DNA of 64,000 nt, taken from Crocinitomix catalasitica ATCC 23190. Its GTDB lineage: Bacteria > Bacteroidota > Bacteroidia > Flavobacteriales_D > Crocinitomicaceae. The stretch lies in contig NZ_JHXV01000005.1 in NCBI RefSeq assembly GCF_000621625.1, forward strand, positions 62,001 to 126,000, read 5' to 3'. The notes beneath the pieces are model-generated. The model saw nothing but the letters and a program-made list of their open reading frames with translations. It did no database searches and was not told where the DNA came from. Both the position numbers and the translations under genes were made by a program. Below, in pieces: positions 27,869 through 37,471 of the stretch. Positions within the stretch are counted from its first letter, which is position 1, and the number at the start of each line of letters is the position of its first letter.

Positions 27869-28700
27869 CTAAAGTCTCAGTCAATTGTGATAAGGCTATC
27901 CCTTCTTGCTCTTTGCTAGGAGGAGAACCATGCCATTTATGTGTACCCATCATAAAATCGACACCGTTACCCATTATCGTCGTCATTATTATCATTACTG
28001 GCTTACCATTACCTGTTTTAGACTTGGCAAGTTCCATTGTTTTTAAGATCTCATTTATATTATGACCATCCATTTCTAATACATCCCATCCAAAAGCTTG
28101 CCATTTTTTTACCAGGTCGCCCATTGGTAGAACATCGTCAATGTCTCCGTCAATTTGTTTATGGTTATAATCAACAGTGGAAATTAAGTTATCAACCTTA
28201 TTTGCAGCGGCATACATTGCAGCTTCCCAAATTTGACCTTCTTGTAATTCACCGTCACCATGTAATGTATAAACAATACTATTGTCTCCATTTAATTTTT
28301 TGGCTGCAGCAGCACCTAAAGCAACAGATAGACCCTGTCCTAAAGAACCTGATGCAATTCTGACACCAGGCAAAGATTTAGAAATACTAGGGTGTCCTTG
28401 TAATCTAGATCCAAGTTTTCTAAATGTTGCTAACTCTGATTTGTCAAAATATCCTTTATGTGCCAAAACACTGTAAAGAACTGGAGATATATGACCATTC
28501 GACAAGAAAAATAAATCTTCGCCTTCACCATTCATGGTAAATTCGTCCGGATTTAATTTCATTACCTTAAAATATAATGCAGTTAAAAAGTCGGCGCATC
28601 CCAATGAACCACCGGGGTGACCTGATTGAACAGCTGTCACCATTCTTACTATATCTCTCCTAACTTGCGAGCTAATTTTTTCTAAATCTTGTGTTTCCAT
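27858..28700 (-). CDS. tktA: Transketolase, N-terminal (TPP-binding) subunit
   Basis: A 280-residue transketolase subunit with the pyrophosphate-binding domain. Visible motifs are HPGGSLGCADFLTALYF near residue 30, ASGSLGQGLSVALGAA, and the TPP/Mg motif GDGELQEGQIWEAAMYAAANK, with the conserved acidic and Asn ligands. It must pair with the Pyr/C-terminal subunit encoded 1.4 kb downstream at 25535-26494. Expression is probably from the TAnnTTTG box at 28724-28731. Its last 11 nt overlap the VWA gene start. The function is confident; the symbol is a label. Confidence 0.9.
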   Translation of the reverse strand: METQDLEKISSQVRRDIVRMVTAVQSGHPGGSLGCADFLTALYFKVMKLNPDEFTMNGEGEDLFFLSNGHISPVLYSVLAHKGYFDKSELATFRKLGSRLQGHPSISKSLPGVRIASGSLGQGLSVALGAAAAKKLNGDNSIVYTLHGDGELQEGQIWEAAMYAAANKVDNLISTVDYNHKQIDGDIDDVLPMGDLVKKWQAFGWDVLEMDGHNINEILKTMELAKSKTGNGKPVMIIMTTIMGNGVDFMMGTHKWHGSPPSKEQEGIALSQLTETLGDY

Positions 28701-28723
28701 CAGTACTTTGTGTTGCTTTATCG

Positions 28724-28731
28724 CAAAAATA
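28724..28731 (-). promoter_or_regulatory. Putative -7 box for the transketolase operon
   Basis: On the minus strand this reads TATTTTTG, matching TAnnTTTG, 23 nt before the start at 28700. Confidence 0.5.
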
Positions 28732-28844
28732 GTGGAATTTTGTGTTTTAATTAATTCGGAGGGGTGTTTTAAAACGAAAGTTTTACACAGTTATAAACTT
28801 TGTTAACAAAAACAGGACTTTCTGAATAAAAATTCACAAATTTG

Positions 28845-28860
28845 TATGTTGCGGTGCAAC
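28845..28860. repeat. Short inverted repeat upstream of the T9SS operon
   Basis: GTTGC-GGT-GCAAC (within this span) is a perfect 5-bp hairpin about 45 nt before the ATG at 28904, in a 203-nt divergent intergenic region. It could be a regulatory site or an mRNA leader element; no T-tract follows. Confidence 0.3.
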
Positions 28861-28903
28861 TATCTATTAAGGTAGGCCGTTTTTATAACACAAAATTTAA
28901 TAT

Positions 28904-29218
28904 ATGAAAAAGCTAAGTTTACTAAGCATATTCCTATTCACAATGGCATCAGTAGGTCTTTCTCAAGAAAAGAAAACCGAAAAGCCAGCGAGAATAACTA
29001 TCGTTAAGGTTGAAGATACCAAACCAAAAGAAAAAACTGTATCGGTTGAGGATCAAATTAAATCTTTAAATAATCAACTATTGGCGCTTGATAAAAAAGA
29101 GGCTTGGATTCGTGAAAATCCAAAAGAATTGCTAATTGCGGTTGATCAAGGTTGGTTTGAAAATGCTGAAAAAACAAGAGTTGCGATTAGGAAAGAATTA
29201 AAAGAATTGAAGAAATAA
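28904..29218 (+). CDS. Small secreted coiled-coil protein
   Basis: A 104-residue protein with a signal peptide (cleavage near GLSQE), a Lys/Glu/Pro-rich linker (KKTEKPARI to KPKEKTVSVE), and a C-terminal helical region (about 47-104) with heptad-like spacing (IKSLNNQLLALDKKEAWIRE). It ends 10 nt before the large T9SS type B protein and is probably co-transcribed with it. Its role may be as a periplasmic partner, but no family is recognised. Confidence 0.65.
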   Translation: MKKLSLLSIFLFTMASVGLSQEKKTEKPARITIVKVEDTKPKEKTVSVEDQIKSLNNQLLALDKKEAWIRENPKELLIAVDQGWFENAEKTRVAIRKELKELKK

Positions 29219-29228
29219 ATCGAATTAT

Positions 29229-32200
29229 ATGATTTTTAATAGAATATTTAAATACACTTTGTTCTTGCTTGTTTTTATAACTAGCGGTGCAATTTTTGCA
29301 CAGGGAGATACCTGTGATGAAATGGAACCAATTTGTACTGATGAAGGCGCTACTTTTACTGCTGGAGTTGGAGCTGAATCGGAACCCGGAAATGATTACG
29401 GTTGTTTAGCAACTCAGCCTAATCCAAGTTGGTATTATTTAGAGGTTTCAGATGCTGGCGATATTATAATGGAATTATACGCAGGTTCTGATATTGATTT
29501 TATTATATGGGGACCATTTGACAATTTGGCTGATGCCAGATCTAATTGTGGTTCTTTAGGTGATGGAGATTCTCCTATTGTCGATTGCAGTTATTCAGCA
29601 GCAGCCTATGAGACACCAGAAATTGTAGGTGCAGCAGTTGGTGAAGTATATATCTTATTAATTACCAATTATGCGAGAGTTGTGCAAGAAGTAACTTTAG
29701 CTCAGACTGATGGTTTAGGTGGCACAAATTGTGGAATTGTTGTTGAGTGTGTTGTGAGTACAGGTACTTTTAATTTAAAGAAAAACGGAATTGCAATTCC
29801 AACTGAAGGACCAATCAATCTTTGTGAAGGTGATGAATTTGAAATTTTATCGAACGAAGATTATAGATTACCAAGAGATACGATTCCTTCGCCAATCGGT
29901 GATGGGATATATACTGCTCAATTGATGTGGTTGGTTTATACGGCTCCTCCACTTGGTGATAACCCTTTTGCTGATGCTGGTTATGCTGGAATAATTATAC
30001 CTTCTCAGGATTTGATGGATATTAATGATGACGATAGTCCGATAGTGAATGCTTTAGGATGTGGAACTTATTATTTAGTTCCTGTTACTGGTGATGACGG
30101 TATAGGTGACGGCGGAGCTAATGATAATGGAAGTGTAACTTGGGATAAAGATGGTAATGGTTGTTATGAATTAGGCGAGCCTATTATTGTTAATTACGCT
30201 TGTCCAATTGAAGCTGACCCTGTAATTAATTGTGGTGGTGTTTTAGGAAACGCTGTCGATTTTAATATGAATGGTGGTTTCGGATCTTATTCTGTTTTTA
30301 GTACTGGTGACGGTATTTTATTATCGGATGATGTTGCGAATGGAGGCACAGTTACTATTTCAGGTTTAGAAAATGGAGATGCTTGTAGCTTCACTGTTAC
30401 TGATGAAGAAGGATGTGAAAATACATTTACTTATGTTTTCCGTGCACCAGTGATTCGACCAATAGTTATTACACCTGCACTTTCATGTCCAGATGCGTCT
30501 GTTGGAAATGTTGATGTAACAATTATGGATGGCTCTGGAAATGGCGCTCCTTATGGTGTTATATTAAATGGAACTCCAAATCCAGGAAGAAATGCTGATA
30601 TTGATGGGCCAGCAGGAGCAGCGATATTAATAATCGCAGTAGATGCTGAAGGTTGTGTAACGGATTCGGTTGTGACAATTACATCTGCCGGTCACTATAT
30701 AGATACGGAGATTATTTCTACAACAAACATTACATGTTTTGATGATAATGATGGAACTGCTGAAGTTTCAGGTATACCAGTTGATGAATTTGATGTGCGA
30801 GATGGCGACATTACACGTATTATTTGGACTGATCCAACTGGAGCAAATTTTCCTGGTGATGAAACTAATACTTCAAGAACTGGAATGATGCCTGGAATTT
30901 GGTTGGTTACTTTTGAAGACGAATATGGTTGTATAGTTACGGTACCAATTGAAATTTTAACACCTAATGAATTGGTTTTATCTGTGAATACTTTGAATGA
31001 ACCTAATTGTTATGGTTACTCTGATGGATCAATTGATTTGGCTGTTTCAGGTGGAACTCCAGGTTATGATTTTTATTGGAGAGATTTTCCAGAAGTAACA
31101 ACTGATGTGCTGAATACAATTGGTGCTGGTACTTATTGGGGTTATGTTAGAGATACTAAAGGTTGTGTTGATTCAATTAGAATTGATTTAGGTCAGCCTG
31201 ATTCGTTACATGCTGATATAACGGTGAAAGATGTTTTATGTTTTGGTGAAAGCACTGGAGCTATAATTGTTGATGAAGTTTATAATGCTGCTGGTAGAGT
31301 TAGTTATTTCTGGGATTTAAAAGGTGTGGTGCCTAATCCAACTTCAGATATTAACTTAGCTTCTGGCTTATCTGCTGGAACGTATTTGATTATTATTCAA
31401 GATGAGTTTTGTGATGTACAATATGATGTAACGATTACTGAGAACGATCCAATTGTATTGGTTGAATTTAGTGCTGAACCGGCTTATTGTAGAAAGTTTA
31501 ATTACCAAAATGGTAATGGTCAAACTGAAGTTGCAGCAACAGGTGGGGTAGCTGATTACGGTTATTTATGGACTAATTTAGCTACAGGAGATACACGTGA
31601 TAATTCAACATGGGGTGGTTTAAATCCTGGAGCTTATCAAATAGTAGTAACGGATAATGTAGGTTGTACTTTAACAGATACAATTCAGGTTGATTCGTTA
31701 AATCCTAGAGCTAACTTTACGATTACTTCAGACGAGTTCTACGCACCTCATGAAGGTACAGAAGTATTAAATGCCCATTTTGTGAATACATCTGAAAATT
31801 TTGCTAATCCTTTAAATCCATTTGCTGATACAACTTTCTTCTGGAATTTTGATCATGATAATACAAACTGGGTTTTAAGTGAAGACTTTTTCGAGACTTT
31901 CGATACCTCTTATTCCGGAGAAAATAAATTCGAAGTATGTTTAGTTGCAATTAATAAAAACGGTTGTACAGATACATTGTGTAAGATTATCACTGTGCAT
32001 GCTGAACCAGATTTTGAAAATGTTAATATATTCTCTCCAAATGGCGATAACGTAAATGATAAATTTACCTTCGAATATAGAGCGCAAGCTGTTGAAACTT
32101 TCAAATGTGTGATTGTTGACCGTTGGGGAATAGAAATGTTTGAATTTGCATCGATAAATGATGCTTGGGATGGAACAACAAAAAGTGGTGCATTCTGTTC

Positions 32201-32297
32201 TGATGGTGTTTACTTTTACAATTACGAGATTCTTTATACCAATGGAAAAGAAGAAATAGGTCAAGGAACAATTACTTTAGTAGACGGACCTAAATAA
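29229..32297 (+). CDS. Large T9SS type B surface protein with SprB-like repeats
   Basis: A 1022-residue cell-surface protein. It has a signal peptide (cleavage near IFAQG), an N-terminal beta-sandwich region (about 25-160, PSWYYLEVSDAGDIIMELYAG), and several SprB-like repeats from about residue 590 to 830, recognisable by C(Y/F)GxxxG and GGTPGYDFYW patterns (CYGYSDGSIDLAVSGGTPGY; CFGESTGAIIV). A PKD-like domain follows (about 835-935, FFWNFDHDN). The last ~85 residues form the gliding-motility-associated type B sorting domain (VNIFSPNGDNVNDKF to DGVYFYNYEILY). It should be secreted by the T9SS and displayed on the surface, likely as an adhesin. Cys-rich repeats suggest disulfides. Confidence 0.88.
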   Translation: MIFNRIFKYTLFLLVFITSGAIFAQGDTCDEMEPICTDEGATFTAGVGAESEPGNDYGCLATQPNPSWYYLEVSDAGDIIMELYAGSDIDFIIWGPFDNLADARSNCGSLGDGDSPIVDCSYSAAAYETPEIVGAAVGEVYILLITNYARVVQEVTLAQTDGLGGTNCGIVVECVVSTGTFNLKKNGIAIPTEGPINLCEGDEFEILSNEDYRLPRDTIPSPIGDGIYTAQLMWLVYTAPPLGDNPFADAGYAGIIIPSQDLMDINDDDSPIVNALGCGTYYLVPVTGDDGIGDGGANDNGSVTWDKDGNGCYELGEPIIVNYACPIEADPVINCGGVLGNAVDFNMNGGFGSYSVFSTGDGILLSDDVANGGTVTISGLENGDACSFTVTDEEGCENTFTYVFRAPVIRPIVITPALSCPDASVGNVDVTIMDGSGNGAPYGVILNGTPNPGRNADIDGPAGAAILIIAVDAEGCVTDSVVTITSAGHYIDTEIISTTNITCFDDNDGTAEVSGIPVDEFDVRDGDITRIIWTDPTGANFPGDETNTSRTGMMPGIWLVTFEDEYGCIVTVPIEILTPNELVLSVNTLNEPNCYGYSDGSIDLAVSGGTPGYDFYWRDFPEVTTDVLNTIGAGTYWGYVRDTKGCVDSIRIDLGQPDSLHADITVKDVLCFGESTGAIIVDEVYNAAGRVSYFWDLKGVVPNPTSDINLASGLSAGTYLIIIQDEFCDVQYDVTITENDPIVLVEFSAEPAYCRKFNYQNGNGQTEVAATGGVADYGYLWTNLATGDTRDNSTWGGLNPGAYQIVVTDNVGCTLTDTIQVDSLNPRANFTITSDEFYAPHEGTEVLNAHFVNTSENFANPLNPFADTTFFWNFDHDNTNWVLSEDFFETFDTSYSGENKFEVCLVAINKNGCTDTLCKIITVHAEPDFENVNIFSPNGDNVNDKFTFEYRAQAVETFKCVIVDRWGIEMFEFASINDAWDGTTKSGAFCSDGVYFYNYEILYTNGKEEIGQGTITLVDGPK

Positions 32298-32320
32298 AAA
32301 CCAATAAAATATTTAAATAG

Positions 32321-32359
32321 CAGAAAAGGTATATCGAAAGATGTGCCTTTTCTGTTTTT
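32321..32359 (+). terminator. Strong Rho-independent terminator with GAAA tetraloop
   Basis: A long stem (CAGAAAAGGTATAT paired to ATGTGCCTTTTCTG, with two T-G wobbles) is closed by C-GAAA-G and followed by TTTTT, 24 nt after the type B protein stop. It separates that operon from ychF. Confidence 0.88.
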
Positions 32360-32406
32360 AAACACTTTTTTTCCGCATAACTATTAGACAATTCTAATAA
32401 AGAAAT

Positions 32407-32414
32407 TATCTTTG
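32407..32414 (+). promoter_or_regulatory. Putative -7 box for ychF
   Basis: TATCTTTG matches TAnnTTTG, 16 nt before the ATG at 32431 and just after the preceding terminator. Confidence 0.5.
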
Positions 32415-32430
32415 CTGCAAAATATATATC

Positions 32431-33531
32431 ATGGCTTTAAAATGTGGAATTGTTGGATTACCTAATGTTGGAAAATCAACGTTATTTAATTGTTTGTCGA
32501 ATGCTAAAGCGCAAGCGGCAAATTTCCCTTTTTGTACTATAGAACCGAATGTAGGTGTGATTACTGTTCCAGATAATCGACTTGCTGAATTAGAGGAGAT
32601 TGTAAAGCCCGAAAAAGTTCAACCAACGATTATTGAGATTGTTGATATTGCAGGTTTAGTTAAAGGCGCTCACAAAGGAGAGGGGCTAGGAAATAAATTC
32701 CTTGCGAATATTCGTGAGACTGATGCTATTATTCATGTATTGAGATGTTTTGATGATGACAATATTGTCCACGTTGATGGCTCAGTCGATCCAATCCGTG
32801 ATAAAGAGGTCATTGATTTTGAATTACAATTAAAAGATTTAGAAACAGTTGAAAGCAAAATTAAGGCCTTACATAGAACTGCAAAATCAGGTGATAAAGA
32901 AATTGGTAGACAATATGACTTTTGTTTAAAGTTAAAAGCTGCTTTAGAGGCTGGTCAATCAGCAAGAACAGTAGAAATTACAAATGAATCAGAAGAAAAA
33001 GTTGCAAGTGAAATGCAATTATTAACGATAAAGCCTGTTTTGTATTTATGTAATGTAGATGAAGGTTCTGCTAAGAATGGGAATGCCTACGTTGAAAAAG
33101 TAAGAGAAGCAGTTGCAAGTGAAAAAGCTGAAGTTTTAGTGATTGGTACTAAAATTGAATCGGATATTGCAGAATTTGATTCTTTTGAAGAACGTGAAAT
33201 GTTTTTAGAAGAATTAGGTTTGGAAGAGGCAGGTGTGAATAGATTAATTCGTTCAGCTTATAAATTACTTAATCTTCAAACATACTTCACCGCAGGTGTA
33301 AAAGAAGTTAGGGCTTGGACTATTCCAATTGGTGCTACAGCACCTCAAGCAGCAGGCGTAATTCATACTGATTTTGAAAAAGGATTTATTAGAGCAGAAG
33401 TAATGAAATATGGTGATTTTATAGAGCTTCGTTCTGAAAACGCCGTGAAAGAAGCTGGAAAAATGAAAGTGGAAGGTAAGGCTTATGTCGTAGAAGATGG
33501 CGATATAATGCATTTTAGATTTAATGTATAA
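32431..33531 (+). CDS. ychF: YchF/OLA1-type redox-regulated ATPase
   Basis: A 366-residue TRAFAC-class P-loop NTPase. Motifs are G1 GLPNVGKSTLFN (about 8-19), G3 DIAGLVKGAHKGEGLGNKFL, and a replaced G4 (CNVDE in place of NKxD), the change that makes YchF prefer ATP over GTP. A coiled-coil insertion (about 125-200) and a C-terminal TGS domain (about 280-365, YFTAGVKEVRAWTIP) complete the family layout. It binds ribosomes and responds to oxidative stress in other bacteria. It is flanked by a terminator upstream and transcribed alone. Confidence 0.95.
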   Translation: MALKCGIVGLPNVGKSTLFNCLSNAKAQAANFPFCTIEPNVGVITVPDNRLAELEEIVKPEKVQPTIIEIVDIAGLVKGAHKGEGLGNKFLANIRETDAIIHVLRCFDDDNIVHVDGSVDPIRDKEVIDFELQLKDLETVESKIKALHRTAKSGDKEIGRQYDFCLKLKAALEAGQSARTVEITNESEEKVASEMQLLTIKPVLYLCNVDEGSAKNGNAYVEKVREAVASEKAEVLVIGTKIESDIAEFDSFEEREMFLEELGLEEAGVNRLIRSAYKLLNLQTYFTAGVKEVRAWTIPIGATAPQAAGVIHTDFEKGFIRAEVMKYGDFIELRSENAVKEAGKMKVEGKAYVVEDGDIMHFRFNV

Positions 33532-33603
33532 GCCTTTTAAAATTAAATTTTAACGCTAATCCGCATTCCTGTGCCATCAAAATAATTTTGATGCCATACT
33601 TCT

Positions 33604-33611
33604 TAATTTTG
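33604..33611 (+). promoter_or_regulatory. Putative -7 box for the LytS/LytR-type pair
   Basis: TAATTTTG matches TAnnTTTG, 14 nt before the ATG at 33626. A second identical octamer lies at 33583-33590. Confidence 0.45.
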
Positions 33612-33625
33612 AGTAGCTTTATTCA

Positions 33626-34681
33626 ATGGCAAGAAAAAAGGTTTTATATTGGATTGTACAAGTCGCAGGGTGGGGGGCTTACTTTTTATTCTCCATACTT
33701 TTCTTAGTAACATCTGGAAACTTTTCTTCAACAGCTAATCTCTACCTTTTTGGTTTCGCATCGATTATTGCTTCTATAATACTGTCACACGGAATTCGGT
33801 TTTTTATTGTTAGACACAGTCTTCTCACTAAACCATTGATCCACCAAATTTGGTCGACACTATTGTTATGCGTTTTGAGCGGCACATTGCTCGAGTTTTT
33901 TCAATACCTAATTACTATTGACTTCTTGGTGGTCGACTTTTACGTTCTAAGTGATATAAATTCAGATTTTTTTAATTGGGGAGATTTTCTTCTGGGGGTT
34001 TCTCGATCGATCATTCTATTCTTATTATGGTGTGGGTTTTATTTTGTTTTTGCCATTACAGAAAAATCAAGAGAACAAGAAATTCTTAATTTAAAATGGC
34101 AAGCTTCAAAAAATGAAATTGAACTGAAGAATTTAAGAGCACAATTAAATCCTCATTTTTTATTTAACGCATTAAATTCTATTCGAGCACTTGTTGGAAT
34201 TGATCCTGCTCAAGCCAAATTATCAATCACGCATTTATCTGAGTTATTAAGACAATCAATAAACCTTGGTCGCCAAAAAATGATCACTTTGAGCGATGAA
34301 TTGAAATTGGTTAATATCTATTTAGATCTTGAAAAAATTAGGTTCGAAGAACGTTTAGAGATAAAATATGATTTAGATGAAAAGGCGACGGATTGCGAAA
34401 TTCCGCCGTTAATGCTCCAAACAATCGTTGAAAATGGTGTAAAGCATGGTGTTTCAAAGGAAGTTTATGGCGGTATTATTAGTATTTGTACGAAATTAAC
34501 GAATAATACATTGGAGTTAGTTGTTACGAATACTGGCCAATTTATACCTGGGAAAGAAAAAGGCATAGGAATTGAGAATACAATAAAAAGATTGGGAATA
34601 ATATATGCCAATCGCGCCAATTTTGAAATCAGAGAAATTGAAGGGACAGTAGTAGCTACAATTAAAATAAAATATACATGA
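33626..34681 (+). CDS. LytS/YehU-family sensor histidine kinase
   Basis: A 351-residue membrane kinase. Four predicted transmembrane helices (about 10-30, 38-60, 72-95, 122-145) form the sensor region, with no large periplasmic domain. A short coiled linker leads to the His_kinase domain with the phosphoacceptor H177 in LRAQLNPHFLFNALNSI, and an ATPase domain with the N box LMLQTIVENGVKHG and a G box (KGIGIENTIKRLG). It overlaps the response regulator gene by 4 nt (ATGA), so the pair is translationally coupled. The signal it senses is unknown; the family often controls envelope or carbon-source genes. Confidence 0.92.
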   Translation: MARKKVLYWIVQVAGWGAYFLFSILFLVTSGNFSSTANLYLFGFASIIASIILSHGIRFFIVRHSLLTKPLIHQIWSTLLLCVLSGTLLEFFQYLITIDFLVVDFYVLSDINSDFFNWGDFLLGVSRSIILFLLWCGFYFVFAITEKSREQEILNLKWQASKNEIELKNLRAQLNPHFLFNALNSIRALVGIDPAQAKLSITHLSELLRQSINLGRQKMITLSDELKLVNIYLDLEKIRFEERLEIKYDLDEKATDCEIPPLMLQTIVENGVKHGVSKEVYGGIISICTKLTNNTLELVVTNTGQFIPGKEKGIGIENTIKRLGIIYANRANFEIREIEGTVVATIKIKYT

Positions 34682-35394
34682 AAACAATAATTGTCGATGA
34701 TGAGAGGCTTGCAAGAGAAGAATTAAAGTCTTTATTAAGTAAGTATAAAGAGATTGAGGTTATTGCGGAATGTAAAAATGCAATTGAAGCGAGAGAGGCC
34801 ATTCAATTACACAGTCCTGATTTGGTTTTTATGGATATTAATATGCCTGGAGAAAATGGACTTAAATTATTAGAAAGCTTGCAAAATCCACCACGAACTA
34901 TATTCGTTACTGCTTTTGATGAGTTTGCAACCAAAGCTTTTGAGTTAAATGCCTTTGATTATCTAATGAAGCCCATTGATAACAATAGACTGGACGATGT
35001 CTATGAAAAGCTATTGGAGGAGAATCAAATGCCTAAATCTGTCTCTGACGCCTCAAGATTAGGAGGAGAAGACAAAGTATTGATTAAGGATGGTGACAAT
35101 GTTTGGTTTATCAAATTAAATGAAATTCGTTACTTCGAATCAGAAGGTAACTACGTTAAAGTACATTTCGATAAGTATCGACCATTAATCCTTCGATCGT
35201 TAAATAGTCTTGAAGAACGTACCGATCCTCATTTATTCTTTCGAGCAAATAGAAAATTCATGGTGAATTTAAATCACCTCGTAAATATTGAAAATTGGTT
35301 CAATGGAGGTTTGCAGATTGAAATGTCTTGTGGTACTAAAATTGAAATATCTAGAAGACAAACAATTAAATTTAAGGACCAATTCAGTCTTTAA
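34678..35394 (+). CDS. LytTR-family response regulator
   Basis: A 238-residue regulator with a receiver domain (1-118): acidic pocket VDDE (D7, D8), phosphorylation site D53 in LVFMDINMPGENG, T-loop IFVTAFDEFATKAFE, and the conserved Lys in DYLMKPID. A LytTR DNA-binding domain follows (about 138-238: IRYFESEGNYVKVHF, LFFRANRKFMVNLNHL). It is the partner of the LytS-like kinase. Its 3' end overlaps the convergent hydrolase gene by 11 nt. The operator, usually two short direct repeats, was not identified in the window. Confidence 0.92.
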   Translation: MKTIIVDDERLAREELKSLLSKYKEIEVIAECKNAIEAREAIQLHSPDLVFMDINMPGENGLKLLESLQNPPRTIFVTAFDEFATKAFELNAFDYLMKPIDNNRLDDVYEKLLEENQMPKSVSDASRLGGEDKVLIKDGDNVWFIKLNEIRYFESEGNYVKVHFDKYRPLILRSLNSLEERTDPHLFFRANRKFMVNLNHLVNIENWFNGGLQIEMSCGTKIEISRRQTIKFKDQFSL

Positions 35395-37297
35395 TTCCAG
35401 TTGATGATACTACTGGTAGAATGATTCGGCTATCACTAAATATTTGATGCTCTGCTTTTGTAAAATCACTGCGTTTAGCATTATAAATATCTTCAATATA
35501 ATTTTGTGGATTTAAGTCGAATAGGGGAAACATAGTACTTTGAATCTGGATCATTACTTTATGTCCTTTCTTGAAAGTATGGTATATATCTAATAGCGGA
35601 ACGTTAACTGCGGTTTTCGTATTTGCCACAATTGGTGTCGGTGTTTCAAAACTATCGCGATATCTACCCCTTATGTAACCGCATCGAACTAATTGCTGGT
35701 AACCATTCATTTTGACGCCTTCTGGGTCAGTAGTTAGACCTTCTCTATCCATTGGATAAACATCTATTATTTTAACATATATATCGGCATCAGTTTTATT
35801 TGTTTGAAAAGCTAATTCCGCTAAAACTTCACCTAAAACAGTTAAATCTTCCGTTAAAATTTCTGTTTCAAAACTTATTACATCAGGTCTCTTGGAAACG
35901 AATCGTTGATCAGCCGTGAAATAACTTTTTGGGGCTAAACGATAAAATTTATCACCTTCAATAAATGGCACTGGACTAAAGGGATCTGAAATGAATTTAG
36001 TTGAGGATAGCGTATTGTCTGCAGCAATTGTTCTCAAAAGTCTTTCGTTCGCTAAGAAAAAAGTATCCAATGCCATTGTTTTAGGGTATTCATCAAAATA
36101 AGACCACTTATTTAGACCTGTATCATAAAGTTTAACTTTAAAGTCTAAATCTTTTCCAACTTGTTTTAGATGGTGTTCATAATAAGCAAATTCATCATTG
36201 TATAAATAATTCTTTGATAAATTATAACCGTAAAAAACATCTCCTAAATAATAAGCACTATCAAGCGCTGTTGGATGACCATGAGACCATGGTCCCATTA
36301 TAAATTTAGTATTTTTCTTATTCGGCGAGGCTTCAATTTTTTTATAAGAATTTAGAATACCATATAGATTTTGTTCATCATTCCAGCCTCCGACAACCAT
36401 GATATTACAATCAATTTTATCTAAATATTGAATCCAATCACGTTTTTGTCTTTCTTCATCATAATTTGGATGATCTTTAATGAATTTCCAGAAGAAATCA
36501 GTACTATCTAATATGTCAGTATAATTTGAAAGTATTAAGCGGTCGAGAAAAAAATCATAATAATCAGGTGTTATTCCAGTTTCTTTATTTATTCCATAAA
36601 ATTCACTTTTGTCAACCCACCATGCTGTATCAACTGGCTCGTTTTTATCTGTTCCAAAAACACTTATTACAGGCAAATAGTTTAAAGCAAATAACCCATA
36701 TCTATTGAAATCTTCAAAATAAAAATTAGTAACAGGAGCCATAGCAATGACAGCTTTCAGTGAAGGATGGTTACATCTAGCACCAACTAATGAAGTCCAA
36801 CCTAAATAAGAATTTCCCATCATGCCAGCTCTTCCATTGTAGTTGTCTAAGCTATCCAACAACCATTCAAAAGTATCCCAAGTATCTGTTAATTCATCGA
36901 CTTTATCTTTATCCCATAAAGAGTAGGGAGGTTTTGTGTTTTCAAAATGGTCTTCACTCATCCAACGACCTCTGATATCTTGTTGCACAAAAATATAACC
37001 AGACTTAACGAGATTTTCATTTTTATTGATTACAGCTGGAATTGTGTCAATGCCATAAGGGGTGCAGCCATAAGGTGTACGTTTTAAGATGACTGGATAT
37101 TTTTGATTTTTATCTTTTGGTGCATAGATAGAAGTAAAAAGACGTACACCATCACGCATTGTAATGTAGAATTCTCGTTTCTCGTAATCTTTATTTGTGA
37201 ATCCTATATTTATCTCATTCGTTTTGACTTTATCATCGTCAGTACAAGTAAATAGGAAACTAATTAGTATGATGAAAATTCGAATAAAAACACGCAT
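35384..37297 (-). CDS. CocE/NonD-family hydrolase (S15-like), lipoprotein
   Basis: A 637-residue serine hydrolase of the X-Pro dipeptidyl-peptidase/CocE group, which cleaves esters or Xaa-Pro peptides. Its lipoprotein signal ends at Cys18 (SFLFTC). The alpha/beta-hydrolase core has the nucleophile S163 in MMGNSYLGWTS, the oxyanion tyrosine region (RTPYG), an acid in VGGWNDEQN and the His in MGPWSHGHP. A beta-sandwich C-terminal domain (about 430-635, FETEILTEDLTVLGE) is typical. It probably works on the periplasmic or surface side. Its 11-nt 3' overlap with the LytTR gene is antisense. Confidence 0.87.
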   Translation of the reverse strand: MRVFIRIFIILISFLFTCTDDDKVKTNEINIGFTNKDYEKREFYITMRDGVRLFTSIYAPKDKNQKYPVILKRTPYGCTPYGIDTIPAVINKNENLVKSGYIFVQQDIRGRWMSEDHFENTKPPYSLWDKDKVDELTDTWDTFEWLLDSLDNYNGRAGMMGNSYLGWTSLVGARCNHPSLKAVIAMAPVTNFYFEDFNRYGLFALNYLPVISVFGTDKNEPVDTAWWVDKSEFYGINKETGITPDYYDFFLDRLILSNYTDILDSTDFFWKFIKDHPNYDEERQKRDWIQYLDKIDCNIMVVGGWNDEQNLYGILNSYKKIEASPNKKNTKFIMGPWSHGHPTALDSAYYLGDVFYGYNLSKNYLYNDEFAYYEHHLKQVGKDLDFKVKLYDTGLNKWSYFDEYPKTMALDTFFLANERLLRTIAADNTLSSTKFISDPFSPVPFIEGDKFYRLAPKSYFTADQRFVSKRPDVISFETEILTEDLTVLGEVLAELAFQTNKTDADIYVKIIDVYPMDREGLTTDPEGVKMNGYQQLVRCGYIRGRYRDSFETPTPIVANTKTAVNVPLLDIYHTFKKGHKVMIQIQSTMFPLFDLNPQNYIEDIYNAKRSDFTKAEHQIFSDSRIILPVVSSTGIKD

Positions 37298-37448
37298 AAA
37301 TAGTCCTGTAAAATGAATAATCTTTATAAAGTCTGTGAATATAATAAGGAAAGCTGCGTTTTACTGACAAAAAAAAGGAGAAAATTGAATTGCCATAATT
37401 TTTTTCTTTGAAAACAAGAAACTAATAGAGAATAGAAAATAATATAAG

Positions 37449-37456
37449 TAAATTTG
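37449..37456 (+). promoter_or_regulatory. Putative -7 box for the RlmD-type gene
   Basis: TAAATTTG matches TAnnTTTG and covers the upstream TTG at 37454, arguing that translation begins at the next in-frame TTG (37472), 15 nt after the box. Confidence 0.45.
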
Positions 37457-37471
37457 GCAAAAATATTTATT

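Noticed and set aside
37454-37471. Upstream TTG at 37454 as the start of the RlmD-type gene
   Set aside because: It lies inside a TAnnTTTG promoter-like box and adds six residues not expected at the family N-terminus; the TTG at 37472 fits better.
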